Source: Streptomyces sp. cf386
Lineage (GTDB): Bacteria > Actinomycetota > Actinomycetes > Streptomycetales > Streptomycetaceae
Length of the DNA: 64,000 nt
Direction: 5' to 3'
Assembly: GCF_900103585.1 (NCBI RefSeq)
Contig: NZ_FNHV01000013.1
Coordinates: 264,570 to 328,569 of the forward strand
Part shown: positions 50,379-59,358 of the stretch, in pieces
Layout of the letters: the number at the start of each line of letters is the position of its first letter
Position numbering within the stretch: position 1 is the first letter of the stretch
The notes under the pieces: model-generated
What the model was told of the DNA's origin: nothing
The model's input: only the letters and a program-made list of their open reading frames with translations
The model's database searches: none
Program-made: the position numbers and the translations under genes

Positions 50379-51866
50379 ATGCCGCGCATCCCTGCCGACG
50401 AGATCCTCATCGCGGGCCACTGGCGACGTGGTCGAGGCCTGCCCATCCACACCGTGAACCCGGCCGACGGCACCGTCATCACCACGGTCCACGCCGCCTC
50501 GGCGGACGACGTGGAGGAGGCCGCGCATGCCGCCGCCGCGGCCGCCGCCGCACCCCGATGGCGCGACCTCCTGCCCCACCAGCGGGCCCGCGTCCTGTAT
50601 CGGATCGGCGACGTGATCGAGGAGCACGCCGGGGAGCTGTCCGCGTTGCAGACGGCCGACACCGGCAAGACCCTCGGCGAGACCCACGCCCTGGCGCTGA
50701 GCGCGGCCGGGACCTTCCGGTACACCGCCGCGGCGCTGGAGACGGCCGAGGATGCCCTCACACCGCCCCGTGGCACGTACGTCACGATGAGCGTGCACGA
50801 GCCGATCGGCGTCGTCGGCGCGATCAACCCGTGGAACTCGCCGATCGCCTCCGACGCGCAGAAGGTCGCGCCCGCACTGGCCGGCGGGAACGCCGTCCTG
50901 CTCAAGCCCGCCGAGTGGACGCCACTGGTCTCCCTCGCCTTCGGCCGCCTCGTCCACCAGGTACTCACCGACTTCGGGCTGCCCACCGAGCTGCTGGCCG
51001 TCGTGCCGGGCAAGGGCCGCATCGTGGGCGACGCGATCGTCAGGCACCCGCTCGTCGGACGGATCGGCTTCACCGGCGGAACCGGCACCGGGCGCGGTAT
51101 CGCCCGTATCGCCGCCGACAAGCTGATCCCCGCCTCGCTCGAACTCGGCGGCAAGTCGCCGACGATCGTGCGCGAGGACGCGGACGTCGAACAGGCCCTC
51201 GCAGGCGTGATGTACGGGATCTTCTCCTCCAGCGGCCAGTCCTGCATCGCCGGATCGCGGCTCTTCGTCCACTCGTCGCTGTACGACTCCTTTGTCGGCG
51301 AACTCGTCGAACGTGTGGGCAAGTTGCGCGTGGGAGCCGGCACGTCCCCCGACACGCAGGTGGCACCGCTGGTGCACCACAAGCATCGCGACGCGGTCGC
51401 CGCCTACGTCGACCTGGCGCGCGAGGAGGGCGGCCGGGTGCTCTGCGGCGGCGCCGTACCCGAGGGCGAGCCGTACGCGAAGGGCGCCTACTACCTGCCG
51501 ACCGTGATCGACGCACTGCCCAACTCCGCCCGCACCTGCCAGGAGGAGATCTTCGGCCCCGTGCTCGTCGCGCTTCCCTACGACGACGAGGACGAACTCG
51601 TCACCCAGGCCAACGACTCCGTCTTCGGACTCGCCTGCGGCATCTGGACGCGGGACCTGCGTGCCGCCTGGCGGCTCGGGCGGCGGATCGAGGCCGGGAC
51701 CGTCTGGATCAACACCTACAAGCAGTTCTCCATCTCCACCCCCTTCGGCGGGATGAAGGAGTCCGGCCTCGGCATCGAGAAGGGCCGTGACCTGATCCGC
51801 GCCTACCAGCGGCAGAAGTCCCTGTACTGGGGCGCCGACAGCACGCCGCTGCCGTGGGCCAACTGA
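50379..51866 (+). CDS. Aldehyde dehydrogenase, NAD(P)-dependent
   Basis: 495 residues. GAINPWNSPIASDAQKVAPA, FTGGTGTGR, LELGGKSP (general-base Glu) and the catalytic Cys289 in GQSCIAGSR are all present, and EEIFGPVL and PFGGMKESG close the protein. It oxidises an aldehyde to an acid. It is the first gene of the catabolic operon with GGAGGT upstream; a likely substrate is a semialdehyde made by ring cleavage or decarboxylation downstream. Confidence 0.95.
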   Translation: MPRIPADEILIAGHWRRGRGLPIHTVNPADGTVITTVHAASADDVEEAAHAAAAAAAAPRWRDLLPHQRARVLYRIGDVIEEHAGELSALQTADTGKTLGETHALALSAAGTFRYTAAALETAEDALTPPRGTYVTMSVHEPIGVVGAINPWNSPIASDAQKVAPALAGGNAVLLKPAEWTPLVSLAFGRLVHQVLTDFGLPTELLAVVPGKGRIVGDAIVRHPLVGRIGFTGGTGTGRGIARIAADKLIPASLELGGKSPTIVREDADVEQALAGVMYGIFSSSGQSCIAGSRLFVHSSLYDSFVGELVERVGKLRVGAGTSPDTQVAPLVHHKHRDAVAAYVDLAREEGGRVLCGGAVPEGEPYAKGAYYLPTVIDALPNSARTCQEEIFGPVLVALPYDDEDELVTQANDSVFGLACGIWTRDLRAAWRLGRRIEAGTVWINTYKQFSISTPFGGMKESGLGIEKGRDLIRAYQRQKSLYWGADSTPLPWAN

Positions 51867-51889
51867 CGACCCCTCTGGGAGATTTCGCT

Positions 51890-52828
51890 ATGAACCACCC
51901 CCCGATCGCCCGGCTGCGCGCACTGCGCTCGGTCGAGCTGCTCACCCCGAACTTCGCCGAGGCCGCCGACTTCTACGCGGAGGTCTGGGGCCTGGAGGTC
52001 GTCGAGGCCGGACACAGCGCGAGCTGGCTGCGCGGCACCGGGAAGGAACACCACGCCCTGCAACTCACCCGGGCCGAAAGGGTCGGCCTGGGCCGGCTCT
52101 CCTTCGCCGTCGGCACACCCGCCGAGGTGGACGAGGCCGCGCGCCGACTGGAGGCGCGGGGGATCGCGTTCGTCAGCGCGCCCGGCCCCCTCGACCAGGT
52201 CGGCGGCGGATACGGACTGAGGTTCCACGACCTCGACGGACGGCTGATCGAACTCTCCGCCGACATCTGGGCGGTCACGGCACGAGGCCGCGACGAGGCA
52301 CTGCCGGTCGGTGTCACCCACGCGGTCCTCAACACCACCGACATCGACGCCTCCGTCGCCTTCTACCGCGAGGTCCTCGGCATGCGGGTCTCGGACTGGT
52401 CCGAGCACCAGATGGCGTTCCTGCGCTGCAACACCGACCACCACTGCATCGCCTTCAACCAGGCGCCGTGGGTCTCCCTCAACCACGTGGCGTACGAGAT
52501 GAGTTCGCTCGACCACTTCATGCGAGGGCTCGGCCGACTCAAGCACCACGGGATCAACCCCGAGTGGGGACCCGGCCGGCACGGCCCCGGCAACAACACC
52601 TTCTCCTACTTCACCGACCCGAGCGGTCTGGTCTGCGAGTACACCTCCGAGGTCGCGCAGATCGTTGAGGACGCCTGGATCTGCCGGACCTGGCGGCGGA
52701 CACCCGAACTGTCCGACACCTGGGGCACGGCCGGTCCGCCGTCGAAGCTCATCCGCGCCCACATGGCGGGCACGCCCGACGGAAGCCCCGTCCTCCCGCC
52801 CGTCGATGCCGAAGGAGTCACAGCATGA
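51890..52828 (+). CDS. Extradiol-dioxygenase-type VOC protein
   Basis: 312 residues in two vicinal-oxygen-chelate domains (RSVELLTPNFAEAADFYAEV, then THAVLNTTDIDASVAFYREV). Metal ligands of type I extradiol dioxygenases fit His in VTHAVLNTTD, His in DHHCIAFNQ and Glu in GLVCEYTSEV. It should cleave a catecholic ring next to a diol, using Fe(II) or Mn(II). Start ATG 51890 has GGGAG 8-13 nt upstream, 24 nt after the ALDH stop. Confidence 0.85.
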   Translation: MNHPPIARLRALRSVELLTPNFAEAADFYAEVWGLEVVEAGHSASWLRGTGKEHHALQLTRAERVGLGRLSFAVGTPAEVDEAARRLEARGIAFVSAPGPLDQVGGGYGLRFHDLDGRLIELSADIWAVTARGRDEALPVGVTHAVLNTTDIDASVAFYREVLGMRVSDWSEHQMAFLRCNTDHHCIAFNQAPWVSLNHVAYEMSSLDHFMRGLGRLKHHGINPEWGPGRHGPGNNTFSYFTDPSGLVCEYTSEVAQIVEDAWICRTWRRTPELSDTWGTAGPPSKLIRAHMAGTPDGSPVLPPVDAEGVTA

Positions 52829-53622
52829 GCAGGGTTCGCAAGGTCGGTCTCATCGGCTGGGGTGCCATCGGCCGGGTCGTGGGCAACGCGATCGCGGGCG
52901 GTGAGGTACCGGGTGCCGAACTGGTGGCCGTCGTCGACAACCGGCCACTCGGGGACGCGGTTCCCGCACCGCAGATGACCGTGGACGAGGCACTGGAGTC
53001 CTGCGACCTGATCGTCGAGGCCGCCGGACAGGGCGTCGTCCGGGGCTGGGGCGAGACGATCCTCGCCTCCGGCACCGACCTCCTCGTGGCCTCCACCGGT
53101 GCCCTGACCGACGAGGAACTGTCGAAGAAGCTCCTGACCACCGGGCCGGGCCGCGTCTACTTCACCGGGGGAGCGGTCGGTGGACTCGACCTGCTCCAGG
53201 CGGCGCGTGCCATGGGACCGCTCGGCGAGATCAAGCTGACCACCACCAAGTGGCCCTCGACCCTCGAACAGCCCTGGATGGACGAGGACATGCTGGCCGC
53301 GATGCGCTCGGCGACCGGGCCCGTCGAGGTGATGCGCGGCACCGCGCGCGAGGTGCCGGTCAAGTTCCCCAAGTCGACCAACGTCGCCGCCTCCGTGGCG
53401 CTCGCGGTCGGCGACCTCGACGCCGTGCGGGTCAGTGTCGTCGCCGACCCGGCCGCCGTGCACACCTCGCACGTGATCGAGGCGAACGGACCGCAGGGCT
53501 CGTACCGCTTCGAGGTACGCCACCAGCCGGACGCCGCCAACCCGGCGACCAGCCAGGTCGTTCCGTATGCCGTACTGCGCTCGCTGGCGGCCCTGGCCGG
53601 ACGCTCGGGCCAGATCCTGTGA
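52825..53622 (+). CDS. Aspartate dehydrogenase (NadX)-like oxidoreductase
   Basis: 265 residues. VGLIGWGAIGRVVGNAI is the Rossmann loop and the C-terminal domain contains AREVPVKFPKSTNVAASVAL, the aspartate dehydrogenase signature, with VHTSHVIEANG. The ATG overlaps the VOC stop by ATGA. Aspartate dehydrogenase converts aspartate to iminoaspartate for NAD synthesis, but in a catabolic operon it may instead reduce or release ammonia from another amino acid. This gene choice is unusual for aromatic degradation. Confidence 0.87.
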   Translation: MSRVRKVGLIGWGAIGRVVGNAIAGGEVPGAELVAVVDNRPLGDAVPAPQMTVDEALESCDLIVEAAGQGVVRGWGETILASGTDLLVASTGALTDEELSKKLLTTGPGRVYFTGGAVGGLDLLQAARAMGPLGEIKLTTTKWPSTLEQPWMDEDMLAAMRSATGPVEVMRGTAREVPVKFPKSTNVAASVALAVGDLDAVRVSVVADPAAVHTSHVIEANGPQGSYRFEVRHQPDAANPATSQVVPYAVLRSLAALAGRSGQIL

Positions 53623-54422
53623 CCGCGTACGACATCGCCGGGCTGCACCTGGAGCGGGCGGGCACCGACGGTCCGCTCGTGCTGTGCCTGCACGGCATCG
53701 GCTCGTCCTCGGCCGCCTTCGCACCGCAACTGGAGGCGCTCGGGCGCGACTTCCGGGTGCTGGCCTGGGACGCCCCGGGCTACGGCAAGTCGGCCGACCC
53801 CGACAGCGCGCTCACGCTGGACGACTTCGCCGACACCGCCGCCGAGGTCATCCGCGCACACGGCGGCCGGGCCCACGTCGTAGGCGTCTCCTGGGGCGGC
53901 GTGATCGCGCTGCGGCTCGCCACCCGCCACTCCGACCTCGTCGACTCGCTCACCGTCGCCGACTCCACCCCCGGCTCGGCGACGAGCCCCGAGAAGGCCG
54001 CCGGGATGCGCGCCCGAGTCCCCGAACTCGCGGAACTCGGGCCACGTGCCTTCGCCGAGCGGCGCGGCCCTCGCCTCGTCTCCCAGGACGCGCCGTACGA
54101 ACTCGTCCAGCGCGTCGTCGACACCATGGCCGGCTCGATCCGCCTGCCCGGCTACGGCCACGCGGCCGAGTCCATGGCCACCACCGACCTGCGCGGCGAA
54201 CTCGCCCGGGTCACCGCGCCCACCCTCGTCCTGTGCGGCGACCAGGACCGCATCACCGGTCCCGAAGCCTCACAGGTCCTGGCCGGCGGTCTGCGCAAGA
54301 CCGCGTACGTGATCGTCAAGGACGCCGGTCACCTGGCCAACCAGGAGCGGCCCGAGCACTTCAACGCCTGGCTGCTCTCCCACCTGCACATCGTCACCAA
54401 CGCCAAGACCAGCAAGGGATGA
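53619..54422 (+). CDS. Alpha/beta-hydrolase (meta-cleavage-product-type)
   Basis: 267 residues from GTG 53619, overlapping the upstream stop by GTGA. LVLCLHGIGSS, the nucleophile elbow GVSWGG, the Asp in LCGDQDRIT and His in DAGHLANQERPE form a complete triad. This order fits C-C bond hydrolases of meta-cleavage pathways or carboxylesterases. It probably opens the cleavage product of the VOC enzyme. Confidence 0.9.
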   Translation: MTAYDIAGLHLERAGTDGPLVLCLHGIGSSSAAFAPQLEALGRDFRVLAWDAPGYGKSADPDSALTLDDFADTAAEVIRAHGGRAHVVGVSWGGVIALRLATRHSDLVDSLTVADSTPGSATSPEKAAGMRARVPELAELGPRAFAERRGPRLVSQDAPYELVQRVVDTMAGSIRLPGYGHAAESMATTDLRGELARVTAPTLVLCGDQDRITGPEASQVLAGGLRKTAYVIVKDAGHLANQERPEHFNAWLLSHLHIVTNAKTSKG

Positions 54423-54949
54423 CCACCATGCCGCTGACCACCACCGAATACGACAACGGCGGGGACCTCGCCAAGTACACCGACGCCCTCATCGCCACCA
54501 AGAACTCCCGCGAGCCCGACTGGGGCACCCTGTCCTTCCAGGAGAAGGCCGGCCCGCAGTACAAGCGCGCGCAGATCCGCTACGTCGGCTCCGGCGCCAC
54601 CGGCAACCACGAGAACGACAACCGCATCCTCCCCTCCGGCGGCTTCACCTTCTCCAACATGCTGCTGCCGCCCGGCGCCGAGGGCCCGGCCCACACCCAC
54701 CACGACGTCGAGGAGGCCTTCTTCGTCCTGGAGGGCCAGGTCCGCGTCGGCATCCACCGCGGCCCCGACGAGGTCGAGTACCGCACGCTCGGCTACCGCG
54801 ACATGATCGTGGTGCCGGCCGGGGTGACCCGCTCCCTGAAGAACGAGGGCGACACCGACGCGCTCTTCTGCGTGATCATCGGCACGCAGAAGCCTCAGGT
54901 GCCGACCTACCCCGAGTACTCGCCGCTGTACGGCGTCACGCGTGACTGA
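54419..54949 (+). CDS. Cupin-domain protein
   Basis: 176 residues. The single cupin barrel has PAHTHHDVEEAFFVLEG (motif 1: two His and Glu) and motif 2 at GYRDMIVVPAGVTRSLKN. Such proteins may be metal-dependent isomerases, dioxygenases or decarboxylases. ATGA overlap with the hydrolase and an 8-nt overlap with the next SDR show tight coupling. Confidence 0.87.
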   Translation: MTTMPLTTTEYDNGGDLAKYTDALIATKNSREPDWGTLSFQEKAGPQYKRAQIRYVGSGATGNHENDNRILPSGGFTFSNMLLPPGAEGPAHTHHDVEEAFFVLEGQVRVGIHRGPDEVEYRTLGYRDMIVVPAGVTRSLKNEGDTDALFCVIIGTQKPQVPTYPEYSPLYGVTRD

Positions 54950-55685
54950 GCGGCCGCGCACGGTCGTCGTCACCGGCGGGGGCCGTGGCCTGGGGGAGGC
55001 CATGGCCCGCCGGGCCGGCGCGGACGGGTACCGGGTCGTCGTCGCCGAGCTCAACGAGGAGTGGGGCCGGCGCACGGCCGCCGCCATTCAAGAGGCGGGC
55101 GGCGAGGCGGAGTTCGCGCCCCTCGACATCGCCGATCCGGCTTCGGTCGAGGCGCTGGCCGCCCGGCTGGCGCCGTATGGCACCGTCCACGGGCTGGTCA
55201 ACAACGCGGCACTCGCCAACGGCGTGGGCGGCAAGTACTTCCACGACATCGACGTCGAGGCGTGGGACCGGCTGATGACGGTCAACGCGCGCGGGCCCTG
55301 GCTCGTCGCCAAGCACCTGCTGCCGCTGATGTCGTGCCCCGGCCGCATCGTCAACATCGCCTCGGACGCCGCGCTGTACGGCTCGCCACGGCTCGCCCAC
55401 TACATCGCCTCCAAGGGTGCCGTCATCGCGCTGACCCGGGCCATGGCCCGCGAGCTGGGCCCCGAGGGCATCACGGTGAACGCCGTGGCGCCGGGACTGA
55501 CGGAGGTCGAGGCGACGCGGGACGTACCCGCCGAACGGCACGCGCTGTACGCGCACAACCGGGCCATTCCCCGGTCCCAGCAGCCCGACGACCTGGTCGG
55601 GGCGGTCGCGTTCCTCCTCGGCGCCGAGTCGGGATATCTGACCGGCCAAGTGATCGCCGTCAACGGCGGCTTCACGATGCACTGA
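54942..55685 (+). CDS. Short-chain dehydrogenase/reductase (first of two)
   Basis: 247 residues from GTG 54942, overlapping the cupin stop by 8 nt. It has the cofactor loop TGGGRGLG, NNAA, and the catalytic set Ser in NIASDAALYGSPRLAHYIAS, Tyr and Lys in YIASKGAV, plus the C-terminal GQVIAVNGGF. It should oxidise or reduce a hydroxyl/keto group using NAD(P). Its SDR partner 23 nt downstream is unusual. Confidence 0.92.
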   Translation: MTERPRTVVVTGGGRGLGEAMARRAGADGYRVVVAELNEEWGRRTAAAIQEAGGEAEFAPLDIADPASVEALAARLAPYGTVHGLVNNAALANGVGGKYFHDIDVEAWDRLMTVNARGPWLVAKHLLPLMSCPGRIVNIASDAALYGSPRLAHYIASKGAVIALTRAMARELGPEGITVNAVAPGLTEVEATRDVPAERHALYAHNRAIPRSQQPDDLVGAVAFLLGAESGYLTGQVIAVNGGFTMH

Positions 55686-55707
55686 TCCACCCCTGCAAGG
55701 AGTTCTC

Positions 55708-56499
55708 ATGGACCTCGGCCTCGCCGACCGCACCGTACTGGTCACCGGCGGCAGCTCGGGTGTCGGCCTCGCCACGGTCCGGGCCCTGCTCGACGAAGGC
55801 GCCAACGTCGCCACCTGCGGGCGCGACGCGGACCGGCTCGCCCGGGCGGCCGCCCAGCTGGGGGCCGGCCCGGACCGGTTGTTCCGCGGCGTGTGCGACG
55901 TACGCGACACCGCCGCCGTGGGCCACTTCGTCGAGCGCGCCGCCGCACACTTCGGCGGACGCCTCGACGCACTCGTCAACAACGCGGGCCAGTCCCGCAT
56001 GAAGCCGCTCGACCAGACGACCGCCGAGGACTGGCGTGACGAGCTGGAGCTGAAGTTCGCCGGGGTGCTCAACCCCCTGGCCGCCGCCCGTGCTCACCTG
56101 CGCGCCTCGGACTCGGCCGCGATCGTCAACGTCAACGCCGTCCTGGCCAAGCAGCCCGAGACCCGGCTGATCACCACCAGCGCGGCGCGCGCCGGGATCC
56201 TCAACCTCTCCAAATCCCTCGCCACCGAACTCGCCGGCGACGGTATCCGCGTCAACTCCGTCTGCCTCGGCCTCATCGACACCGGCCAGTGGGCCCGCCG
56301 CCACACGGCCGCCGACAGCGGTCTCACCTACGAGGAGTGGCAGGCCCGGCTGGCCGCCGACCGGGGCGTCGCACTCGGGCGGCTCGGCCGCGCCGATGAG
56401 GTCGCCTACGCGATCGTCTCCCTGCTGTCACCGCGCGCCTCCTACATCACCGGAACCAGCATCGACGTCTGCGGCGGAGTCGGCCGCGGCATCCTCTGA
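55708..56499 (+). CDS. Short-chain dehydrogenase/reductase, atypical active site
   Basis: 263 residues. The cofactor loop TGGSSGVG and NNAGQSR are classical. In the catalytic region NVNAVLAKQPETRLITTSAA the usual Ser and the Tyr-x-x-x-Lys are not present: the Tyr position holds Ser/Ala/Arg and the Lys appears only later in LNLSKSLATEL. It belongs to a subgroup of SDR proteins with altered residues, so its activity may differ from ordinary dehydrogenation. It lies 22 nt after the first SDR and 10 nt before the ThDP gene. Confidence 0.88.
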   Translation: MDLGLADRTVLVTGGSSGVGLATVRALLDEGANVATCGRDADRLARAAAQLGAGPDRLFRGVCDVRDTAAVGHFVERAAAHFGGRLDALVNNAGQSRMKPLDQTTAEDWRDELELKFAGVLNPLAAARAHLRASDSAAIVNVNAVLAKQPETRLITTSAARAGILNLSKSLATELAGDGIRVNSVCLGLIDTGQWARRHTAADSGLTYEEWQARLAADRGVALGRLGRADEVAYAIVSLLSPRASYITGTSIDVCGGVGRGIL

Positions 56500-56509
56500 G
56501 GAGCCCTCC

Positions 56510-58150
56510 ATGACCCCTGTGACCCACCGCAATGGAGGCGAGCTCCTCGCCGCCCACCTCGCCTCACTGGGCATCGACACCGTCTTCGGCATCGTCTCGG
56601 TGCACAACCTCCCGCTCGTCGAGGCCATCGACGCCGACCCCGCACTGCGCTTCGTACCCGTGCGCCACGAGGCCACCGCCGTGAACGCCGCCGACGCCTA
56701 CGGCCGCGCCCGCGGCGGCATCGGCTGCGCGCTCACGTCGACCGGAACAGGCGCGGGCAACGCCGCCGGCTCCCTCGTCGAGGCCCTCTCCTCGGGAACG
56801 GCCGTCCTGCACATCACCGGCCAGGTCGAGACCGCCCACCTCGGCAGCGGGCGGGGCTTCATCCACGAGACCAAGGACCAGCTCGGGATGCTCACAGCGG
56901 TGTCGAAGTACGCCGTCACCGTCACCTCCACCCAGGACGCGGGCCGCATCCTGCGCGAGGCGTCCGTCGCCGCCCTCACCGCACCCGGCGGGCCCGCCAG
57001 CGTCGAATGGCCGATCGACCTCCAGTACGCCGCCCAGCACGACACCGGCTCACCCGTCGCGGCCGTCGAGCCGCCGACACCCGACGCCGCCGAGCTCGAT
57101 GCCGCACGCGAACTGCTGGCCTCCGCCCGCCGACCGCTGATCTGGGCGGGCGGCGGCGCGAACAGCGCGCGCACCGAGCTCCTGGCGCTCGTTGAGGCCA
57201 CTGGCGCCGGGCTGCTCACCTCCAACTCCGGGCGCGGTTGCGTACCCGAGGACCACGACCTGGTCATCGGCAACTTCGCCACCACCCCCGCCGGCCGCGC
57301 CCTGCTGAAGGACGCCGACGTCCTCGTCACCATCGGCACCCACTTCCGCTCCAACGAGACCGCCGACTACGGACTCGAACTCCCCGCCGCGCACATCCAG
57401 ATCGACATCGACGCCGCCGCCCTCGGCCGCGTCTACCCGGCCCGCCACGCCCTCCACGGCGCAGCGGACGCGACCCTGCCCCGGCTCACCACGACGGCGC
57501 GGCGCGCCGACGCCGCCTGGACGGCCCGCGTCCGCGAGGTCCGCGACGAGGTGCGCGCCACCCTGCACGACAACATCGGCCCCCAGGCCGCCATCTGCGA
57601 CGCCCTCGCCGCCGCCCTTCCCCGCGGTGCCGTGGTCGCCCGCGACGTCACGATCCCGTCCTCCTCCTGGGGCAACCGCCTGCTGCCCATGCACGATCCG
57701 CGCGCCAACGTCTTCCCGCGCGGCGGCGGCATCGGCCAGGGCCTGGGCATGGGCATCGGCGCGGCCCTCGCCCGCCCCGACCGGCCGACCGTGGTCATCG
57801 CCGGCGACGGCGGACTCGCCGTCCACTTCGGTGAGCTGCTCACGCTGGCCCAGGAGCGACCGCGCCTGACACTCCTCGTCTTCAACGACGGCGGCTACGG
57901 CGTGCTGCGCAACATGCAGGACAAGTACGGCGAACGCCGCTCCGGCGTCGACCTGTTCACACCCGACTTCGCACAGCTCGCCGCCGCCTGCGGACTCGCC
58001 TACGCGCGAATCGCCGACGAGACCGACGCCAAGGCCGTCATCACGGCCGCCGTCGCCTCCGACGGACCCACCCTCGTCGAGGTGGACCTGAGCGCACTCG
58101 GCCCGATGAAGAACCCGTTCACCCCGCCCGTGAAGATCCCCACCGCGTAA
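56510..58150 (+). CDS. Thiamine-diphosphate-dependent enzyme (benzoylformate decarboxylase/acetolactate synthase-like)
   Basis: 546 residues. PYR domain with the catalytic Glu in RHEATAVNAADAYGR and GTGAGN; central domain with LIWAGGGANSARTE; PP domain with the ThDP-binding motif GDGGLAVHFGELLTLAQERP, L-x-x-FNDGGYGVL. Family members decarboxylate 2-keto acids or join two of them. In this operon it most likely decarboxylates a 2-keto acid to the aldehyde later oxidised by the ALDH. Start ATG 56510 has GAGGAG just upstream. Confidence 0.93.
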   Translation: MTPVTHRNGGELLAAHLASLGIDTVFGIVSVHNLPLVEAIDADPALRFVPVRHEATAVNAADAYGRARGGIGCALTSTGTGAGNAAGSLVEALSSGTAVLHITGQVETAHLGSGRGFIHETKDQLGMLTAVSKYAVTVTSTQDAGRILREASVAALTAPGGPASVEWPIDLQYAAQHDTGSPVAAVEPPTPDAAELDAARELLASARRPLIWAGGGANSARTELLALVEATGAGLLTSNSGRGCVPEDHDLVIGNFATTPAGRALLKDADVLVTIGTHFRSNETADYGLELPAAHIQIDIDAAALGRVYPARHALHGAADATLPRLTTTARRADAAWTARVREVRDEVRATLHDNIGPQAAICDALAAALPRGAVVARDVTIPSSSWGNRLLPMHDPRANVFPRGGGIGQGLGMGIGAALARPDRPTVVIAGDGGLAVHFGELLTLAQERPRLTLLVFNDGGYGVLRNMQDKYGERRSGVDLFTPDFAQLAAACGLAYARIADETDAKAVITAAVASDGPTLVEVDLSALGPMKNPFTPPVKIPTA

Positions 58151-58165
58151 GGAGGCCCCCCTTCC

Positions 58166-59113
58166 ATGAGCACCACCGAAGAGCAGGAGCTCGACCTCCT
58201 CGTCCACCGCATGACCTGGGAGGCGGAGGGCGTCCTCTCCGTCGAACTGACCCACCCCGACGGCAAGCCGCTGCCCGCGTGGACACCGGGCGCGCACGTG
58301 GACCTTCATGTCGGCGGCCACGTGCGCCAATACAGCCTGTGCGGCGAACCGGCGGACACCGGCGTGTACCGGCTCGGCATCCTCAACGAACCGTCCTCAC
58401 GTGGCGGTTCACGCCACGTGCACAACAAGCTGCGGCCCGGCCACACTGTGCGGGTGGCCGGGCCGCGCAACCACTTCGCGCTCGAACCCGCCGCCTCCTA
58501 CGTCTTCATCGTCGGCGGTATCGGCATCACCCCCGTCCTCGCAATGGCCGGGCAGTCTCAACGAGACGGCATCCCCTACCGATTGGTCCACGGCGGGCGC
58601 ACACGTACATCGATGGCGTTCGGCGGCGAGCTCGCCGCGCTCACCGGCGGCGAGGTGACCCTCGTACCGCAGGACGAGCAGGGCCACATCGACCTGGCGG
58701 GCATCCTCGCGGACCTTCCCGCCGACGCGCTGGTGTACTGCTGCGGTCCCGAACCGCTGCTGAAAGCCGTCGAAGAGGCAGTTCCCACGGGGCAGTTGAG
58801 AGTCGAACGGTTCGCCGCCCCCGTGGTCGAACGCAACGGCGACGACAGCGCCTTCGAAGCCGAGTGCCGTACCTCCGGGGTGACCCTGAATGTCGGCCCC
58901 GACACCTCCATCCTGGAGGCCGCCGAGAACGCCGGGCTGAGCGTCAGCTCCTCCTGCCGCGACGGCATCTGTGGCTCTTGCGAGACCCGCGTCCTCGCCG
59001 GCACCCCCGACCACCGCGACTTCCTGCTCACCGAGGCCGAGCACGCGGCCGGCGAGACGATGATGATCTGCGTCTCGCGCTGCGCCTCGGACCGTCTTGT
59101 CCTGGACCTCTGA
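58166..59113 (+). CDS. PDR/VanB-type ferredoxin reductase
   Basis: 315 residues. FMN/FAD domain (VRQYSLCGEPADTGVYRLGI), NAD domain (VFIVGGIGITPVLAMAG, LVYCCGPEPLLKAV) and a C-terminal plant-type 2Fe-2S domain with SCRDGICGSC plus a distal Cys in MICVSR. It transfers electrons from NAD(P)H to the operon's Rieske oxygenase. GGAGG precedes ATG 58166, 16 nt after the ThDP gene. Confidence 0.94.
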   Translation: MSTTEEQELDLLVHRMTWEAEGVLSVELTHPDGKPLPAWTPGAHVDLHVGGHVRQYSLCGEPADTGVYRLGILNEPSSRGGSRHVHNKLRPGHTVRVAGPRNHFALEPAASYVFIVGGIGITPVLAMAGQSQRDGIPYRLVHGGRTRTSMAFGGELAALTGGEVTLVPQDEQGHIDLAGILADLPADALVYCCGPEPLLKAVEEAVPTGQLRVERFAAPVVERNGDDSAFEAECRTSGVTLNVGPDTSILEAAENAGLSVSSSCRDGICGSCETRVLAGTPDHRDFLLTEAEHAAGETMMICVSRCASDRLVLDL

Positions 59114-59132
59114 GAACCCGCACGGAGAACCG

Positions 59133-59357
59133 ATGCCCGACACGTGGCCCTACCTGGCCCCCCACCAGACCCGCGACCACCAGCCGACCCCCTACGAGGT
59201 GAAGCTCGCGCGCACCCTTGAGGACATCTTCACCAAGGACGGCCACGAACTGACCGACGTGGTCGACGGCCTCAACTCCCGCCAACTGCACACACCCACG
59301 GGAGAGCCCTGGACCGAGGAGTCCTTCCGCGCCGAGATGCACCGACTGGGAGCCTGA
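59133..59357 (+). CDS. Small recombinase-like helix-turn-helix protein
   Basis: 74 residues. PYLAPHQTRDHQPTPYEVKL, DGLNSRQLHTPTGEPWTEES and the final helix resemble the short 'recombinase-like HTH domain' proteins that recur next to Rieske oxygenase genes; the N-(S/T)-x-x-(I/L)-x-T-P-x-G-x-x-W pattern is like that of serine recombinases. It ends 1 nt before the Rieske start. Its role is unknown; DNA binding or a chaperone-like job for the oxygenase are both possible. Confidence 0.75.
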   Translation: MPDTWPYLAPHQTRDHQPTPYEVKLARTLEDIFTKDGHELTDVVDGLNSRQLHTPTGEPWTEESFRAEMHRLGA

Positions 59358-59358
59358 G

